Positions 1-8,382 of a stretch of 64,000 nucleotides of DNA are shown in pieces (within the stretch, counting starts at the first letter, position 1; the number at the start of each line of letters is the position of its first letter). The translations under genes and the position numbers were made by a program. The stretch spans positions 744,001-808,000 of the forward strand of contig CANLNM010000001.1 of the NCBI GenBank assembly GCA_947492475.1, read 5' to 3'. This stretch comes from an uncultured Paracoccaceae bacterium (lineage in GTDB: Bacteria; Pseudomonadota; Alphaproteobacteria; Rhodobacterales; Rhodobacteraceae). Below the pieces are notes generated by a model, which worked only from the letters and a program-made list of their open reading frames with translations, had not been told where the DNA came from and made no database searches.

Positions 1-122
1 GAAATCAGGGGTTGGTCGCCCTGCCCCAAATCGGCCAGCATCCCAGCGGTCCAAGCCCCCCAAGTCGCGTTGAAATCAAACAACGTTCCGTCTTTGTCAA
101 ACACGATCCCGCTAAATGTCAT
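1..122 (-). CDS. HAD-superfamily phosphatase, N-terminal part (gene cut by window start)
   Basis: The first 40 or so codons of a gene that runs off the left edge. The start of the protein reads MTFSGIVFDKDGTLFDFNAT, which contains HAD motif I (DxDGT) with the nucleophile Asp about 9 residues in. HAD enzymes of this type (phosphoglycolate phosphatase / Gph-like) hydrolyse small phosphate esters in the cytoplasm. The ATG lies at 120-122. It follows DUF3572 on the same strand after a gap of about 155 nt, so co-transcription is possible but not shown. The substrate cannot be inferred from this fragment. Confidence 0.8.
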   Translation of the reverse strand, partial: MTFSGIVFDKDGTLFDFNATWGAWTAGMLADLGQGDQPLI

Positions 123-277
123 CGCTTCGCTTTCTTTGTTGGGATTGGAAACCGGATTTTCCGCACAACCCATTGAGCCAAAAGTGGTTAGGCAACCAGT
201 CATCTATGTGAATGTTTGCGCAAAAAGCGGTTAGAATTAACCAATTGGCAAGGATTTCAAACCGGGTCTGGCCCGAT

Positions 278-556
278 TTAGGTCCAATGAATCTGCTCTG
301 CGCCGGGCAATGCATAACGCGCGCGCAGTGGCTGATCATAGTCCAGATTGTGTTGATCGCAGAACGCTACAATCCATGCATCATCCATTGTCAGAAACTC
401 TAATACTGAACCCAGAAAGGCGGGATCGCCTGCCATTGTCCGAATCTCATCCGCGGCGGCCCCCGTCGATCCAAGAAAGACCGGGCACAATTCTTCGTTC
501 TGCGCGACCCATGCCAAGGCCATAATCGCGATTTCTTCTGCTCGTGAACCATTCAT
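278..556 (-). CDS. DUF3572 family protein
   Basis: A 92-residue cytoplasmic protein recognised as DUF3572 by its alternating helical segments and the conserved stretch MDDAWIVAFCDQHNL at about 56-70, ending in HWT. The function of the family is unknown. It is divergent from pleD with about 92 nt between the starts, and in many alphaproteobacteria a DUF3572 gene lies close to pleD, which supports both identifications. There is no signal peptide or membrane segment. The length is normal for the family. Confidence 0.85.
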   Translation of the reverse strand: MNGSRAEEIAIMALAWVAQNEELCPVFLGSTGAAADEIRTMAGDPAFLGSVLEFLTMDDAWIVAFCDQHNLDYDQPLRARYALPGAEQIHWT

Positions 557-648
557 CAGGAAAGCTTACTCCTACGGAAACTGTTTTTTAACCATTAAGC
601 CACAAATTGGATTTGGGAACGGGTTTCGGCTCATGGAAGGAAACTCTT

Positions 649-2046
649 ATGTCGGCGCGTATTTTGATTGTCGATAGCGTTGCAACGAACCGTATTGTGC
701 TCAAGGTTAAACTCTTGGCCGCACAATATGAAGTCGTACCTTGCGCTTCGCTGCAAGAGGCACAACAAAAAGTGGTGGATGACCGCCCTGATTTGATCCT
801 GATCGATATCGCGGATCAGCAGGATGAGGCATTTGTCTGGTTCAACGCGTTAAAATCCAGTCCGGAAACGGCGGCGATTCCTATTGTTGTTTTGGGATCC
901 TTCCCTGCATCAACGTTTCGGTTAGCGGCCTTGGAATCTGGCGCAGACGACATTTTGAACAAACCAGTCCATGACGTAATGTTGCAGGCGCGTATTCGCA
1001 GCCTGCTGCGCAGCCGTGACGCGGCGGCTGAATTAAAAATGCGCGAAGATACCCACCGCGCGCTTGGCTTTGCTGAACAGACCGAAACCTTTGTTCCGGC
1101 GGGGAAAATTGCGATTGTAACACCGTCATTAACGGGCAATCGCAAACGGCTATCCGCGATCGAGGCAGAATTGGGTCATCGGTGCGAATTTTACACAATG
1201 GACAAAGTGCTGAGCGGGGAATTGTTGACCAATGTACCCGACGTGTTTGTCATTGACGGCGTAGGCGTGGAACAGAACCGGTTTGGCAATGACGTCTATC
1301 GATTGGTGTCCGAGCTGCGCACGCGCACCGAAACCCGGCATGCCGCGCAATTGGTTATTTTGCCCGACGAAACCGAAGGTACAGCGGCAATGGTACTGGA
1401 TATTGGCGCCAATGATCTGGTCGCCGGACAGGTCACCGTTCGCGAATTGGTATTGCGAATTCACACTCTGCTCGCACGAAAACAGCAACAGGATCGCCTG
1501 CGTGACACTGTGCGCGATGGGTTAAAGGCTGCGGTGACCGACCCGTTAACGGGTCTGTATAACCGGCGCTACGCGGTTCCACATCTGACTCGCATGGCGG
1601 AAATCAGCCGTGAAACCGGGCGCAATTTTGCGATGATGGTGTTGGATATCGACCATTTCAAATCCATCAATGACACATATGGACATGCAGCAGGGGACCA
1701 TGTGTTGACAATGGTTGCTCAGCGATTGGCCGAAAATCTGCGGGCGATTGACCTCTTGGCTCGCATCGGCGGAGAAGAGTTCTTGGTTGCGATGCCTGAC
1801 ACCAGTCCCAGCCAAGCCCGTCAAGCCGCAGAACGATTGCGTGAATTGATCGGTCAAACCGCGTTTGATATTCCAGATCGTCAAATCACTCTGCCGGTGA
1901 CAATGTCGATTGGTGTGGCGCTTGGTGGGCCAGATTCCATGGATAACGGAGAGGTCGAGCGGGTGTTTGATCGGGCCGATGCCGCGCTGTATCAGGCGAA
2001 ATCATCGGGCCGCAATATGGTGAATATTTCGCTCTCAGCCGCCTGA
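649..2046 (+). CDS. pleD: PleD-type diguanylate cyclase response regulator
   Basis: A 465-residue cytoplasmic protein with two receiver domains (about 1-125 and 152-280) and a C-terminal GGDEF domain (about 295-460). It should make c-di-GMP from two GTP. The active-site loop GGEEF is at 374-378 and the inhibitory I-site RAID at 365-368, exactly five residues upstream, so catalysis and product inhibition look intact. The first receiver keeps the phosphoacceptor Asp53 and Lys105, but the usual acidic pair near the N-terminus is Asp9-Ser10 rather than Asp-Asp. The second receiver is degenerate, as in Caulobacter PleD. The start at 649 was chosen over an in-frame ATG at 607 because GGAAGGA lies just upstream. 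Its end overlaps the convergent gene by 12 nt. Confidence 0.93.
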   Translation: MSARILIVDSVATNRIVLKVKLLAAQYEVVPCASLQEAQQKVVDDRPDLILIDIADQQDEAFVWFNALKSSPETAAIPIVVLGSFPASTFRLAALESGADDILNKPVHDVMLQARIRSLLRSRDAAAELKMREDTHRALGFAEQTETFVPAGKIAIVTPSLTGNRKRLSAIEAELGHRCEFYTMDKVLSGELLTNVPDVFVIDGVGVEQNRFGNDVYRLVSELRTRTETRHAAQLVILPDETEGTAAMVLDIGANDLVAGQVTVRELVLRIHTLLARKQQQDRLRDTVRDGLKAAVTDPLTGLYNRRYAVPHLTRMAEISRETGRNFAMMVLDIDHFKSINDTYGHAAGDHVLTMVAQRLAENLRAIDLLARIGGEEFLVAMPDTSPSQARQAAERLRELIGQTAFDIPDRQITLPVTMSIGVALGGPDSMDNGEVERVFDRADAALYQAKSSGRNMVNISLSAA

Positions 2047-2580
2047 TTGTGATCTGGAATCGCTGCGATCCGCTGGGCTGTGGTGCCGATTATCGCGCTG
2101 AATATCCCGAAACGCCCGGTCCAAACGATCGGCAAATGCGCTGCGTTCTTCTGCGGTCATATTGCGAATAATATCGACCAAAGCCGCCTGCCCCGCATCG
2201 ACCAACCGGGTGGTTCGATTACGTTGATCTGACAATTGATCCTCGATCACGGTTGCATCAAATGGATCCGCATTCAGCGCTGTGATGAATGCGGTTTTGT
2301 TGATCCGGCGTTCCCGCGGCCCCAAGGGGCGCAAATCATCCCGCCCCCGCAGCGCTTCTCCGATCTGACGACGCTGTTCAGGCGCTAAGGCACGCACATA
2401 TGGGCCGAGGTTCAGGTCAAACCGGGGCGGACCGCCCGCTTTGCCAGACAGGACCGCGCCGACAATCACACCGCCCACCAACAGGTTCAGTGCCAGTGAT
2501 ACAACCAGCAAAATACGTGTGGCGCGGCTGATCGATTTTTTAGGGCTGGTCGTGTTTGACTGCATGTTTTCAGACGTCAT
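2035..2580 (-). CDS. Membrane-anchored CpxP/heavy-metal-sensor-like periplasmic protein
   Basis: A 181-residue protein with a single membrane anchor (about 20-45, rich in L/V/A) and an Arg/Asp/Glu-rich helical periplasmic part. It contains LAPEQRRQI and a second MTAEERSAF segment, the LTxxQ-like repeats typical of the periplasmic heavy-metal sensor / CpxP family, which bind misfolded proteins or metals and modulate envelope stress signalling. The start at 2580 is preceded by GGAGGG, which lies across the stop of the upstream gene. It is last in a three-gene unit with the ECF sigma factor and a small membrane protein, so a regulatory role toward that sigma factor is plausible but inferred. Confidence 0.75.
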   Translation of the reverse strand: MTSENMQSNTTSPKKSISRATRILLVVSLALNLLVGGVIVGAVLSGKAGGPPRFDLNLGPYVRALAPEQRRQIGEALRGRDDLRPLGPRERRINKTAFITALNADPFDATVIEDQLSDQRNRTTRLVDAGQAALVDIIRNMTAEERSAFADRLDRAFRDIQRDNRHHSPADRSDSRSQSGG

Positions 2581-2581
2581 T

Positions 2582-2938
2582 TCAGCCCTCCAATCCCAAT
2601 AATGTGCTTTCTGGATAAAGCGAAATTGTTGTCGCATCCCCGGTGATCCCCGTCATCCAGGTTTCAACCGTTTCTGGTGGTGCGATGCCAAACCACAGAC
2701 CAATCGCGCAGGCTGTGGTCAATCCGCCCAACGATGTCCAGCCACCAATGGCCGCCAGCATGGTCCCCCACAGTCCCAATTGCGGGGCAGCAGCATCCGG
2801 TCGGGGCATATGATTGGCCGCATCAGAAATAATCCGCGCCATTAATGCATCCGAAACTTCTGGATCGTCGCCGCGCAATTCAGCAAACAGGGTGTCCACC
2901 ATCGCAAGATCAGCATCGTCATCATGTGTCTGTGCCAT
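2582..2938 (-). CDS. Small membrane protein, possible anti-sigma factor
   Basis: A 118-residue protein encoded between an ECF sigma factor and a CpxP-like protein. An acidic cytoplasmic N-terminus (TLFAELRGDDPEVSDALMARI, about 15-35) precedes one hydrophobic segment at about 74-96. That layout resembles a short transmembrane anti-sigma factor, but I see no zinc-binding HxxxCxxC motif, so the role is an inference from position. The start at 2938 was chosen for its GGAG five to six bases upstream. A longer frame from 2998 would overlap the sigma gene by 8 nt but adds poorly structured residues. Its stop is two bases from the next start. Confidence 0.6.
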   Translation of the reverse strand: MAQTHDDDADLAMVDTLFAELRGDDPEVSDALMARIISDAANHMPRPDAAAPQLGLWGTMLAAIGGWTSLGGLTTACAIGLWFGIAPPETVETWMTGITGDATTISLYPESTLLGLEG

Positions 2939-2990
2939 TTTTGCTCCGATCTTTTTTGGGCCCGCTGTGTCGGGGTTAAAATCTTTTGGG

Positions 2991-3629
2991 TCAATCATCT
3001 TCGAACCCCAGTTCTGCTTTGCGTCCGGCCAGTAATCCGGCCAGGGCGCGTTTCCCCCGTGCGGTCAAACTTTCGACTGCGCGCGGTGAAATGTCCATAA
3101 TTTCGGCAATTTCAGGGTTACCGAGCCCCTCTAAATGACGCAATGAAACCGCTTGGGCCTGACGGTCGGGCAATTGTCCCAGCGCGGTTTTTAACGCGGC
3201 AAACCGGGTTTTACGCTGGATTTGTTCGGGCGCTGATGGCGTCGGATCCGTGGGCTCTGCGATATCATCCAGCCCAACCCCACGGCGTTTGCGCAATTGA
3301 TCCGTGCACAAATTTGCAATCACCCGGTACAGCCAAGTCGACACTTGTGCCTCATTGAGACGCCAATCAGGGGCGATTTTCCACAACCTGATCATGGCCT
3401 CTTGCACCACATCTTCGGCGGCGGTTGAATTTTTGAGCAGCCGCGTCGCCTGTGCCAATGCACGGGGTGCCAAACGCGCCGTCAAAATCCGTGCCGCCGA
3501 CAAATCGCCAGCCGCATAGGCCAGTAACAGCGCACCATCATCGCGCGGATCCGGGGTGCCGGCCGCAGCGTTTGAAGATTGTATATCACCGCCAGAAGCC
3601 ATGTATGTGTCGTAGCGCCTATCAAACAT
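2991..3629 (-). CDS. ECF-family RNA polymerase sigma factor
   Basis: A 212-residue sigma-70 family protein of the extracytoplasmic function group. Region 2 includes AEDVVQEAMIRLWKIAPDW (about 68-90) and STWLYRVIANLCTDQLRKRR. Region 4 includes LGQLPDRQAQAVSLRHLEGL and an HTH (NPEIAEIMDISPRAVESL, about 176-193). It should direct RNA polymerase to a stress regulon, probably held inactive by the small membrane protein encoded downstream. An alternative start is the ATG at 3602. Neither start has a strong Shine-Dalgarno. The gene lies just after a long inverted repeat (3652-3690) that separates it from the EF-hand gene on the same strand. Confidence 0.88.
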   Translation of the reverse strand: MFDRRYDTYMASGGDIQSSNAAAGTPDPRDDGALLLAYAAGDLSAARILTARLAPRALAQATRLLKNSTAAEDVVQEAMIRLWKIAPDWRLNEAQVSTWLYRVIANLCTDQLRKRRGVGLDDIAEPTDPTPSAPEQIQRKTRFAALKTALGQLPDRQAQAVSLRHLEGLGNPEIAEIMDISPRAVESLTARGKRALAGLLAGRKAELGFEDD

Positions 3630-3651
3630 TTGAGCAATCAGCCGAAAGAGT

Positions 3652-3690
3652 GAAGGAAAGGGACTGGGAACGAAATGGTCCCTTTCCTTC
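3652..3690. repeat. Perfect 13-bp inverted repeat between EF-hand and sigma genes
   Basis: Arms GAAGGAAAGGGAC (3652-3664) and GTCCCTTTCCTTC (3678-3690) are exactly complementary around a 13-nt spacer. The flanks GCCGAA (3641-3646) and the complementary TTCGGC overlapping the right arm extend the pairing past a bulge. It lies just after the EF-hand gene and just before the sigma gene. A hairpin terminator is possible, but there is no clean T-run on the minus strand, so an attenuator, mRNA stabiliser or protein-binding site is equally possible. Confidence 0.6.
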
Positions 3691-3700
3691 GGCTTTGATG

Positions 3701-4204
3701 TTAGCCGCGATCGCGGCCTTCACCATGACGCCCGCCATCGTGACGCCCACCATCGTGACGGCCATGGCGGCCCTCTTTGGCGGATTCAAATTCTTCGGCG
3801 CTGATTACACCGTCTTCGTTCGCATCCATACGTGCGAAACCTGACCCTCTGCGTTCGCTTTGTCCCATTTCATCCATCTGCAGCACGCCATCTTCGTTGG
3901 CATCCATCCGGCTGACCATACGTTCAATGCGTCGCTCTATGCGGGACTGGTTCTGGGATTGCGCGGCGGCCAACATTTCTTCTGCGCTCAATGCGCCATC
4001 CCCATCTGTATCCGCAGCGGAGAACCGCTCCAACATAGGGGCTTGCAGCTCTTCTTGGCTCAGGGTGCCGTTTGCATCTGTGTCCAACTCTTCAAATGTT
4101 GGGCGGTTTTGGTCACCCATTCCGCCCATGCCACCGGGACGGGCTTCGGCCGCTGTCACACCAAGACCTGCAATCAGGGCAGCGATCAAAATCTGAGTTT
4201 TCAT
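3701..4204 (-). CDS. Secreted EF-hand calcium-binding protein
   Basis: A 167-residue exported protein. A signal peptide (about 1-22, ending ...AEA) is followed by four EF-hand loops: DTDANGTLSQEE, DTDGDGALSAEE, DANEDGVLQMDE and DANEDGVISAEE. The tail is a His/Gly/Arg/Asp-rich repeat (GRHDGGRHDGGRH...) that could bind transition metals. The start at 4204 follows GAGAGGA; an in-frame codon five residues upstream is less likely. The gene is immediately upstream of the ECF sigma gene on the same strand, suggesting a calcium or metal connection to envelope stress, which is inference from position only. Confidence 0.85.
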   Translation of the reverse strand: MKTQILIAALIAGLGVTAAEARPGGMGGMGDQNRPTFEELDTDANGTLSQEELQAPMLERFSAADTDGDGALSAEEMLAAAQSQNQSRIERRIERMVSRMDANEDGVLQMDEMGQSERRGSGFARMDANEDGVISAEEFESAKEGRHGRHDGGRHDGGRHGEGRDRG

Positions 4205-4436
4205 TTGGTATCCTCTCAAGGTTTAGTCTGTTGTTCATTTAGTTTGCCCGCGGCCCTCAACTGCCGAAGACATACCTAGAACGCAGCCCAGGCAAGGTTC
4301 CGTCGCAGATTTTTAAAAAAGTTTGCCCCAAACCCCAAAACCCATGCGCGACATCCCGACGCGGCGGCAATGTGGGGGTTTTATTTGACTGTTCGCACAG
4401 ACATGTCAGAACCTAATAATGAGAGAGAGAATTGAA

Positions 4437-4850
4437 ATGACAAGCCAAGACACAAATAACGATGTGCAGGCTGGTGTGGTTGTGGACGATCGCCCTATGA
4501 AACCTGCAATGTGGCGCGGATTTCGCCGTCGTTGTCCAAATTGCGGACAAGGCGCGATGTTTGATGGCTACCTAAAGGTTGCCGATGAATGCACTGTGTG
4601 CCGCCAAGAGTTGCACCATCAGCGGGCAGATGACGGTCCAGCCTATCTGACTATTCTGGTGGTAGGCCACCTGTTGGCGGTTTTGATCCATGTGGTTTGG
4701 AACAATTTTCGTCCCGATCCGATGGTGATGGCCACAATCTTTACCATTGGGTGTGTGGGGCTGTCTTTGTACCTGTTGCCACGGCTCAAAGGGGTCGTTG
4801 TCGCGATCCAATGGTCGCGTCGGATGCATGGATTTGGCGACAAATCATGA
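4437..4850 (+). CDS. DUF983 membrane protein
   Basis: A 137-residue protein with the DUF983 pattern. An N-terminal zinc-ribbon-like segment CPNCGQGAMFDGYLKVADEC (about 33-52), completed by a nearby CxxC-type pair, is followed by two hydrophobic helices near 70-90 and 97-115. The biochemical function of the family is unknown. The start at 4437 was chosen for the purine-rich GAGAGAGA just upstream rather than the in-frame codon at 4419. The stop overlaps the start of the NUDIX gene as ATGA, so the two are translationally coupled. Confidence 0.85.
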   Translation: MTSQDTNNDVQAGVVVDDRPMKPAMWRGFRRRCPNCGQGAMFDGYLKVADECTVCRQELHHQRADDGPAYLTILVVGHLLAVLIHVVWNNFRPDPMVMATIFTIGCVGLSLYLLPRLKGVVVAIQWSRRMHGFGDKS

Positions 4851-5569
4851 CGAAAAAAACTGGGCCCGTGGTGGATAAAACAGCGATCCGGAATGCGGCA
4901 ACGATCCTATTGTTGCGCGACCGTGCCACCGCCCCCAAGGTTTTAATGGGACAACGAGGCGCCAAAGCCGCCTTTATGCCCAACAAATATGTGTTTCCCG
5001 GCGGGGCGGTCGATGCGGGGGATGCACAGATCCCGCTGGCGCGATCCCTGCCCGATCTTTGTCAGGCACGTCTGAACGAAGAAAGCGATCTATCCGCAGA
5101 AACACTGGCCGTGGCTGCCATTCGCGAATTGTGGGAAGAGACCGGTCAAATTCTGGGGCAGCCTACGGATGAGACGACACATTGGTCGGATGCGCCGCAG
5201 GATTGGGCCGGATTTGCCGCCGCCGGCTATCGCCCCGATGCAGCCCCCCTGCAATTTGTATTTCGTGCGGTCACCCCCACGGGGCGCCCCCGCCGGTTTG
5301 ATGCGCGGTTCTTTTTGGCGGATGCAGACGATCTGGCCACGGACCCTGATGATTTTGAAGGGGCCGAAGATGAGCTAAGCCATCTTCACTGGGTGCTGTT
5401 GTCAGAGGCCCGCGCGTTGGATTTGCCGTTTATCACGCAGGTGGTTTTGGCGGAAATTGCCGCGCGTGCCCATGACCACACGCCTCCAAAATCCGTGCCC
5501 TTTTTTCGCAATGACGACGAGGCGCATCTCATTTCGCGTTTGGATGGGATCAGCCCGTTGGCGAAATAA
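4847..5569 (+). CDS. NUDIX hydrolase
   Basis: A 240-residue cytoplasmic NUDIX protein. The Nudix box is split by an insertion: the glycine part GGAVDAGD is near residue 50, and the catalytic helix AAIRELWEETGQILG lies some 35 residues later. It should hydrolyse a nucleoside-diphosphate-X substrate, with CoA-pyrophosphatase-like and NUDT19-like enzymes the nearest in style. The ATGA overlap with DUF983 fixes the start and implies coupled expression. It ends 3 nt before the convergent EamA gene, with no terminator visible between them. The substrate is unknown. Confidence 0.88.
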   Translation: MTKKTGPVVDKTAIRNAATILLLRDRATAPKVLMGQRGAKAAFMPNKYVFPGGAVDAGDAQIPLARSLPDLCQARLNEESDLSAETLAVAAIRELWEETGQILGQPTDETTHWSDAPQDWAGFAAAGYRPDAAPLQFVFRAVTPTGRPRRFDARFFLADADDLATDPDDFEGAEDELSHLHWVLLSEARALDLPFITQVVLAEIAARAHDHTPPKSVPFFRNDDEAHLISRLDGISPLAK

Positions 5570-5572
5570 CCC

Positions 5573-6475
5573 TTAGGCAAACACGATCAATGCCAGAATG
5601 GACAATGTCAGGAATCCGACGCCTGCCAATTCACGCATCGACACTTTTTCTTTGAAAAACAGCACGGTAGCCATCAACGAAAGCAGCAACTCGACCTGTC
5701 CCACGGCATTTACATAGCCCACTTTTTGCAACGTGAACGCCGTGAACCAGCAGATCGATCCGGCCATGGACGTGATCCCAACCAGCGCGGCCACCCGCCA
5801 TGCCCTGAGCACGCGGATCAGCTCTCCGCGTTCGCGCCAAATCAGGTAGGCACCCAAAATCAAGGTCTGAAACGCCGTGACACAGGCCAACGTGGTCAAG
5901 GCGCGCAAAAACACATCCCCCGTTTCCAATGACAGCGATGCACCGCGATATCCTACCCCGGAAATGCCAAAAAACACGCCAGATGTCAGGCCCAAACCGC
6001 TGGCCCGGTTGAATATGCGATGTCGCCATGGACCGGTCGCATTGGGCGGGTCTGACAGCAACAGCACCCCGACCAGCCCGATCAGAATGGCCACCAATCC
6101 CAGCGTGCTGACCCCTTCGCCTAGAACCACAATGCTCACCAGAACAGACAGCAGCACTTCGGTCTTTTTGAAGGTGATCCCAACGGCAAAATTACGATGC
6201 GAAAACAAAGCGACAACGCACATCGTCGCCAAAATCTGGCTGATGCCCCCAGCAATGGCATAGGGCCAAAATCCGCCGGGGATCTGAGGCATGGTTTGGT
6301 CGCTAAACGACGCATAGCCAAACACCAAAATAGCAACCAACGGCGCTGAATAGATGAACCGGGCAAAGGTCGCGCCCCCCGTGCTCAGCTGGGTTGATTT
6401 CAAATGTTTTTGCAACATAAACCGCAGGGTTTGCGCAAAAGCGGCCAACAGAGTGACGGGAATCCAGATATCCAT
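5573..6475 (-). CDS. EamA/DMT-family membrane transporter
   Basis: A 300-residue inner-membrane protein with about ten hydrophobic helices in two repeats, typical of drug/metabolite transporters of the EamA type. The first repeat ends around LLSDPPNATGP and the second starts around GLTSGVFFGISGVGYRGA. Such proteins export amino acids or other metabolites. The start follows AGGACAGG and lies 19 nt after the desaturase gene on the same strand, so the two may share a transcript. The substrate cannot be predicted. Confidence 0.85.
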   Translation of the reverse strand: MDIWIPVTLLAAFAQTLRFMLQKHLKSTQLSTGGATFARFIYSAPLVAILVFGYASFSDQTMPQIPGGFWPYAIAGGISQILATMCVVALFSHRNFAVGITFKKTEVLLSVLVSIVVLGEGVSTLGLVAILIGLVGVLLLSDPPNATGPWRHRIFNRASGLGLTSGVFFGISGVGYRGASLSLETGDVFLRALTTLACVTAFQTLILGAYLIWRERGELIRVLRAWRVAALVGITSMAGSICWFTAFTLQKVGYVNAVGQVELLLSLMATVLFFKEKVSMRELAGVGFLTLSILALIVFA

Positions 6476-6494
6476 CCTGTCCTATCGCCCAGTT

Positions 6495-7391
6495 TTACCC
6501 CCGAGGCCAGAGCGGATGTGGCACCGGGTCCTTGGCCCGAAACAAATGGCGCCTAAAAATTTCGGCGTAGGTGGCATAGCTATAGTGTTCGTTGATGCGC
6601 AAATATCGGTTCGGATTGCGATCAAATGCATCGGGCAACTGATACCAGGGCATCCGCGGATGCATGTGATGAACGACGTGTAAGTTATTGTTCAAAAACA
6701 GAAAGGCTAACGGTCCACGATCCTGAATGATCACCGTTCTGGCGCGCGATTTTTCATGGGCTTGGTGTTCCAAAAATGTGCGAATTTTAAGCAGCGACAA
6801 CCCCAGATAAGCCGCACAAAAATAGGCCCATACCGACAATGCCGACGATGTGATCACAAGCACCACAACCAGTGTCGCAGGAATATGCCAGAGCCAGCCG
6901 CGTAAAACCACACGATCTCCAGCCCGGATCGCCCGCCAATCGGCCAACATAAAACACATCTGACCGATCAAAGGGCCAACCACCATTCGCCCGGCAAGCG
7001 TATTGTTAACCCGCAGCAAAAGCTGAACGAAACCGGGTAATGTCGCCCAAACGGCCGGGTCCATGTAATTGGATTCCGGATCATCATAGGGATCGGTGAG
7101 CATGGAATCCCGGTGATGTGCCAAATGGGAATCGCGAAACCGCGCATAGGGAATAAGCAGCGTCAGCGGCGCCAAAATCAGGGCTGCATTTACCCGCTGC
7201 GATGCAAATGGATGTCCATGGATGACTTCGTGTTGCAGGGATGAATGCAGGGCAATCGATGTGGCCGTGATCAGGATGGCCAGTGGGATCGACACCAATG
7301 GAATCGCAAAAATGCCAATGATCCAAACCAGATAGCAGGCCACAATCAGCCATAGCGTGGGCCATTCAACCCGCGTTTTTTTCGTATTCAT
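6495..7391 (-). CDS. Membrane fatty acid desaturase family protein
   Basis: A 298-residue membrane protein with the di-iron histidine boxes of the desaturase/hydroxylase superfamily: HSSLQHEVIHGHP in the first third, HLAHHRDS soon after, and HVVHHMHPRMPW near the C-terminus, with several hydrophobic helices between. It should insert a double bond or hydroxyl into a lipid or carotenoid-like chain. The start at 7391 was chosen because AAGGAA precedes it; the open frame continues upstream without protein-like sequence. It is divergent from the XRE regulator at 7503, which may control it. Confidence 0.85.
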   Translation of the reverse strand: MNTKKTRVEWPTLWLIVACYLVWIIGIFAIPLVSIPLAILITATSIALHSSLQHEVIHGHPFASQRVNAALILAPLTLLIPYARFRDSHLAHHRDSMLTDPYDDPESNYMDPAVWATLPGFVQLLLRVNNTLAGRMVVGPLIGQMCFMLADWRAIRAGDRVVLRGWLWHIPATLVVVLVITSSALSVWAYFCAAYLGLSLLKIRTFLEHQAHEKSRARTVIIQDRGPLAFLFLNNNLHVVHHMHPRMPWYQLPDAFDRNPNRYLRINEHYSYATYAEIFRRHLFRAKDPVPHPLWPRG

Positions 7392-7502
7392 ACTGTTCCT
7401 TGACGCCACTTGATGGGCAAGGTGGTTGTAACATTTGCGTGAAGGCTGGGGCATCCTGTATGTAGGCAACAGAAAATCCCCATTGTTTAGGAAATCCAGC
7501 AC

Positions 7503-8363
7503 ATGCCGCATACAATCGACAAACGGGCGCGCGCAGCGCTGTTTCGCGACAGATTGACCGCCGCCCTCGCTGAGTCCGGTCAAAATCGCACAGAACTGGC
7601 CCGCAAAGTGGGTGTGGATCGATCGACGATTTCGCAATTGCTGGCCGCTGACACCGCGCGATTGCCAAATGCCCAAGTGGTTGGCGCCTGCGCCGGTGTT
7701 TTGGGCGTGTCGGCGGATTGGTTGCTGGGCCTGTCAGATCGCCCTGAACGCGCCGCGGATATCGCCGCCTTGTCCATGTCGATGACGCGCGCGCCCCGTG
7801 CCTTGGTGGATGAACAGATTTTTGCCTGGCACCAAGAGGCGGAAGGATACAAAATCCGCCATGTGCCTGCTGGCCTTCCGGATATGCTTAAAACAAATGC
7901 CATGTTGCATTGGGAATATGCGCCTTCTTTGGGACGCACCGCAGATCAGGCGATTGGGGCGTCGCGTGATAAACTGGATTGGATGCGTCAGGCCACATCG
8001 GATTACGAAATCGCATTGCCGCTACATGAATTGCAGTCTTTTGCACGTGGAGAGGGCTATTATAGCGAGGTCCCACAGCAGATGCGCAAAGAACAGCTAG
8101 ATTACATCGCACAGCTGCATGCCCAGCTTTATCCGTCGTTGCGGGTGTTTCTGTTTGATGCGCGCCGCATATATTCTGCGCCCGTCACGATCTTTGGGCC
8201 GTTGTTGGCGGTCATCTATCTGGGGTCCAATTATCTGGCGTTTCGCGACACAGAACGGGTACGTGCCATGACCCGGCATTTTGACCAATTGGTCCGCGAG
8301 GCCGATTTGTCGCCCCGCGAATTTGGTCAGACCTTGGCGAAATACAAAGCCCAGATCGGGTAA
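7503..8363 (+). CDS. XRE-family transcriptional regulator with C-terminal sensor-like domain
   Basis: A 286-residue protein with an N-terminal Cro/CI helix-turn-helix (about 12-75; core RTELARKVGVDRSTISQLL). A long C-terminal region of about 190 residues is conserved in alphaproteobacterial relatives but has no function I can name. It starts 111 bp from the divergent desaturase gene, so that intergenic stretch is the likely operator region, and control of the desaturase is a reasonable inference. It ends 19 nt before the convergent lipoprotein gene. Confidence 0.8.
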   Translation: MPHTIDKRARAALFRDRLTAALAESGQNRTELARKVGVDRSTISQLLAADTARLPNAQVVGACAGVLGVSADWLLGLSDRPERAADIAALSMSMTRAPRALVDEQIFAWHQEAEGYKIRHVPAGLPDMLKTNAMLHWEYAPSLGRTADQAIGASRDKLDWMRQATSDYEIALPLHELQSFARGEGYYSEVPQQMRKEQLDYIAQLHAQLYPSLRVFLFDARRIYSAPVTIFGPLLAVIYLGSNYLAFRDTERVRAMTRHFDQLVREADLSPREFGQTLAKYKAQIG

Positions 8364-8382
8364 CCTGCCCTGTTAGAAAGGG

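Noticed and set aside
229..248. GGTTA-GAAT-TAACC and CCAATTGG near the left HAD gene
   Set aside because: Short palindromes without context; such lengths arise often by chance in AT-rich gaps.
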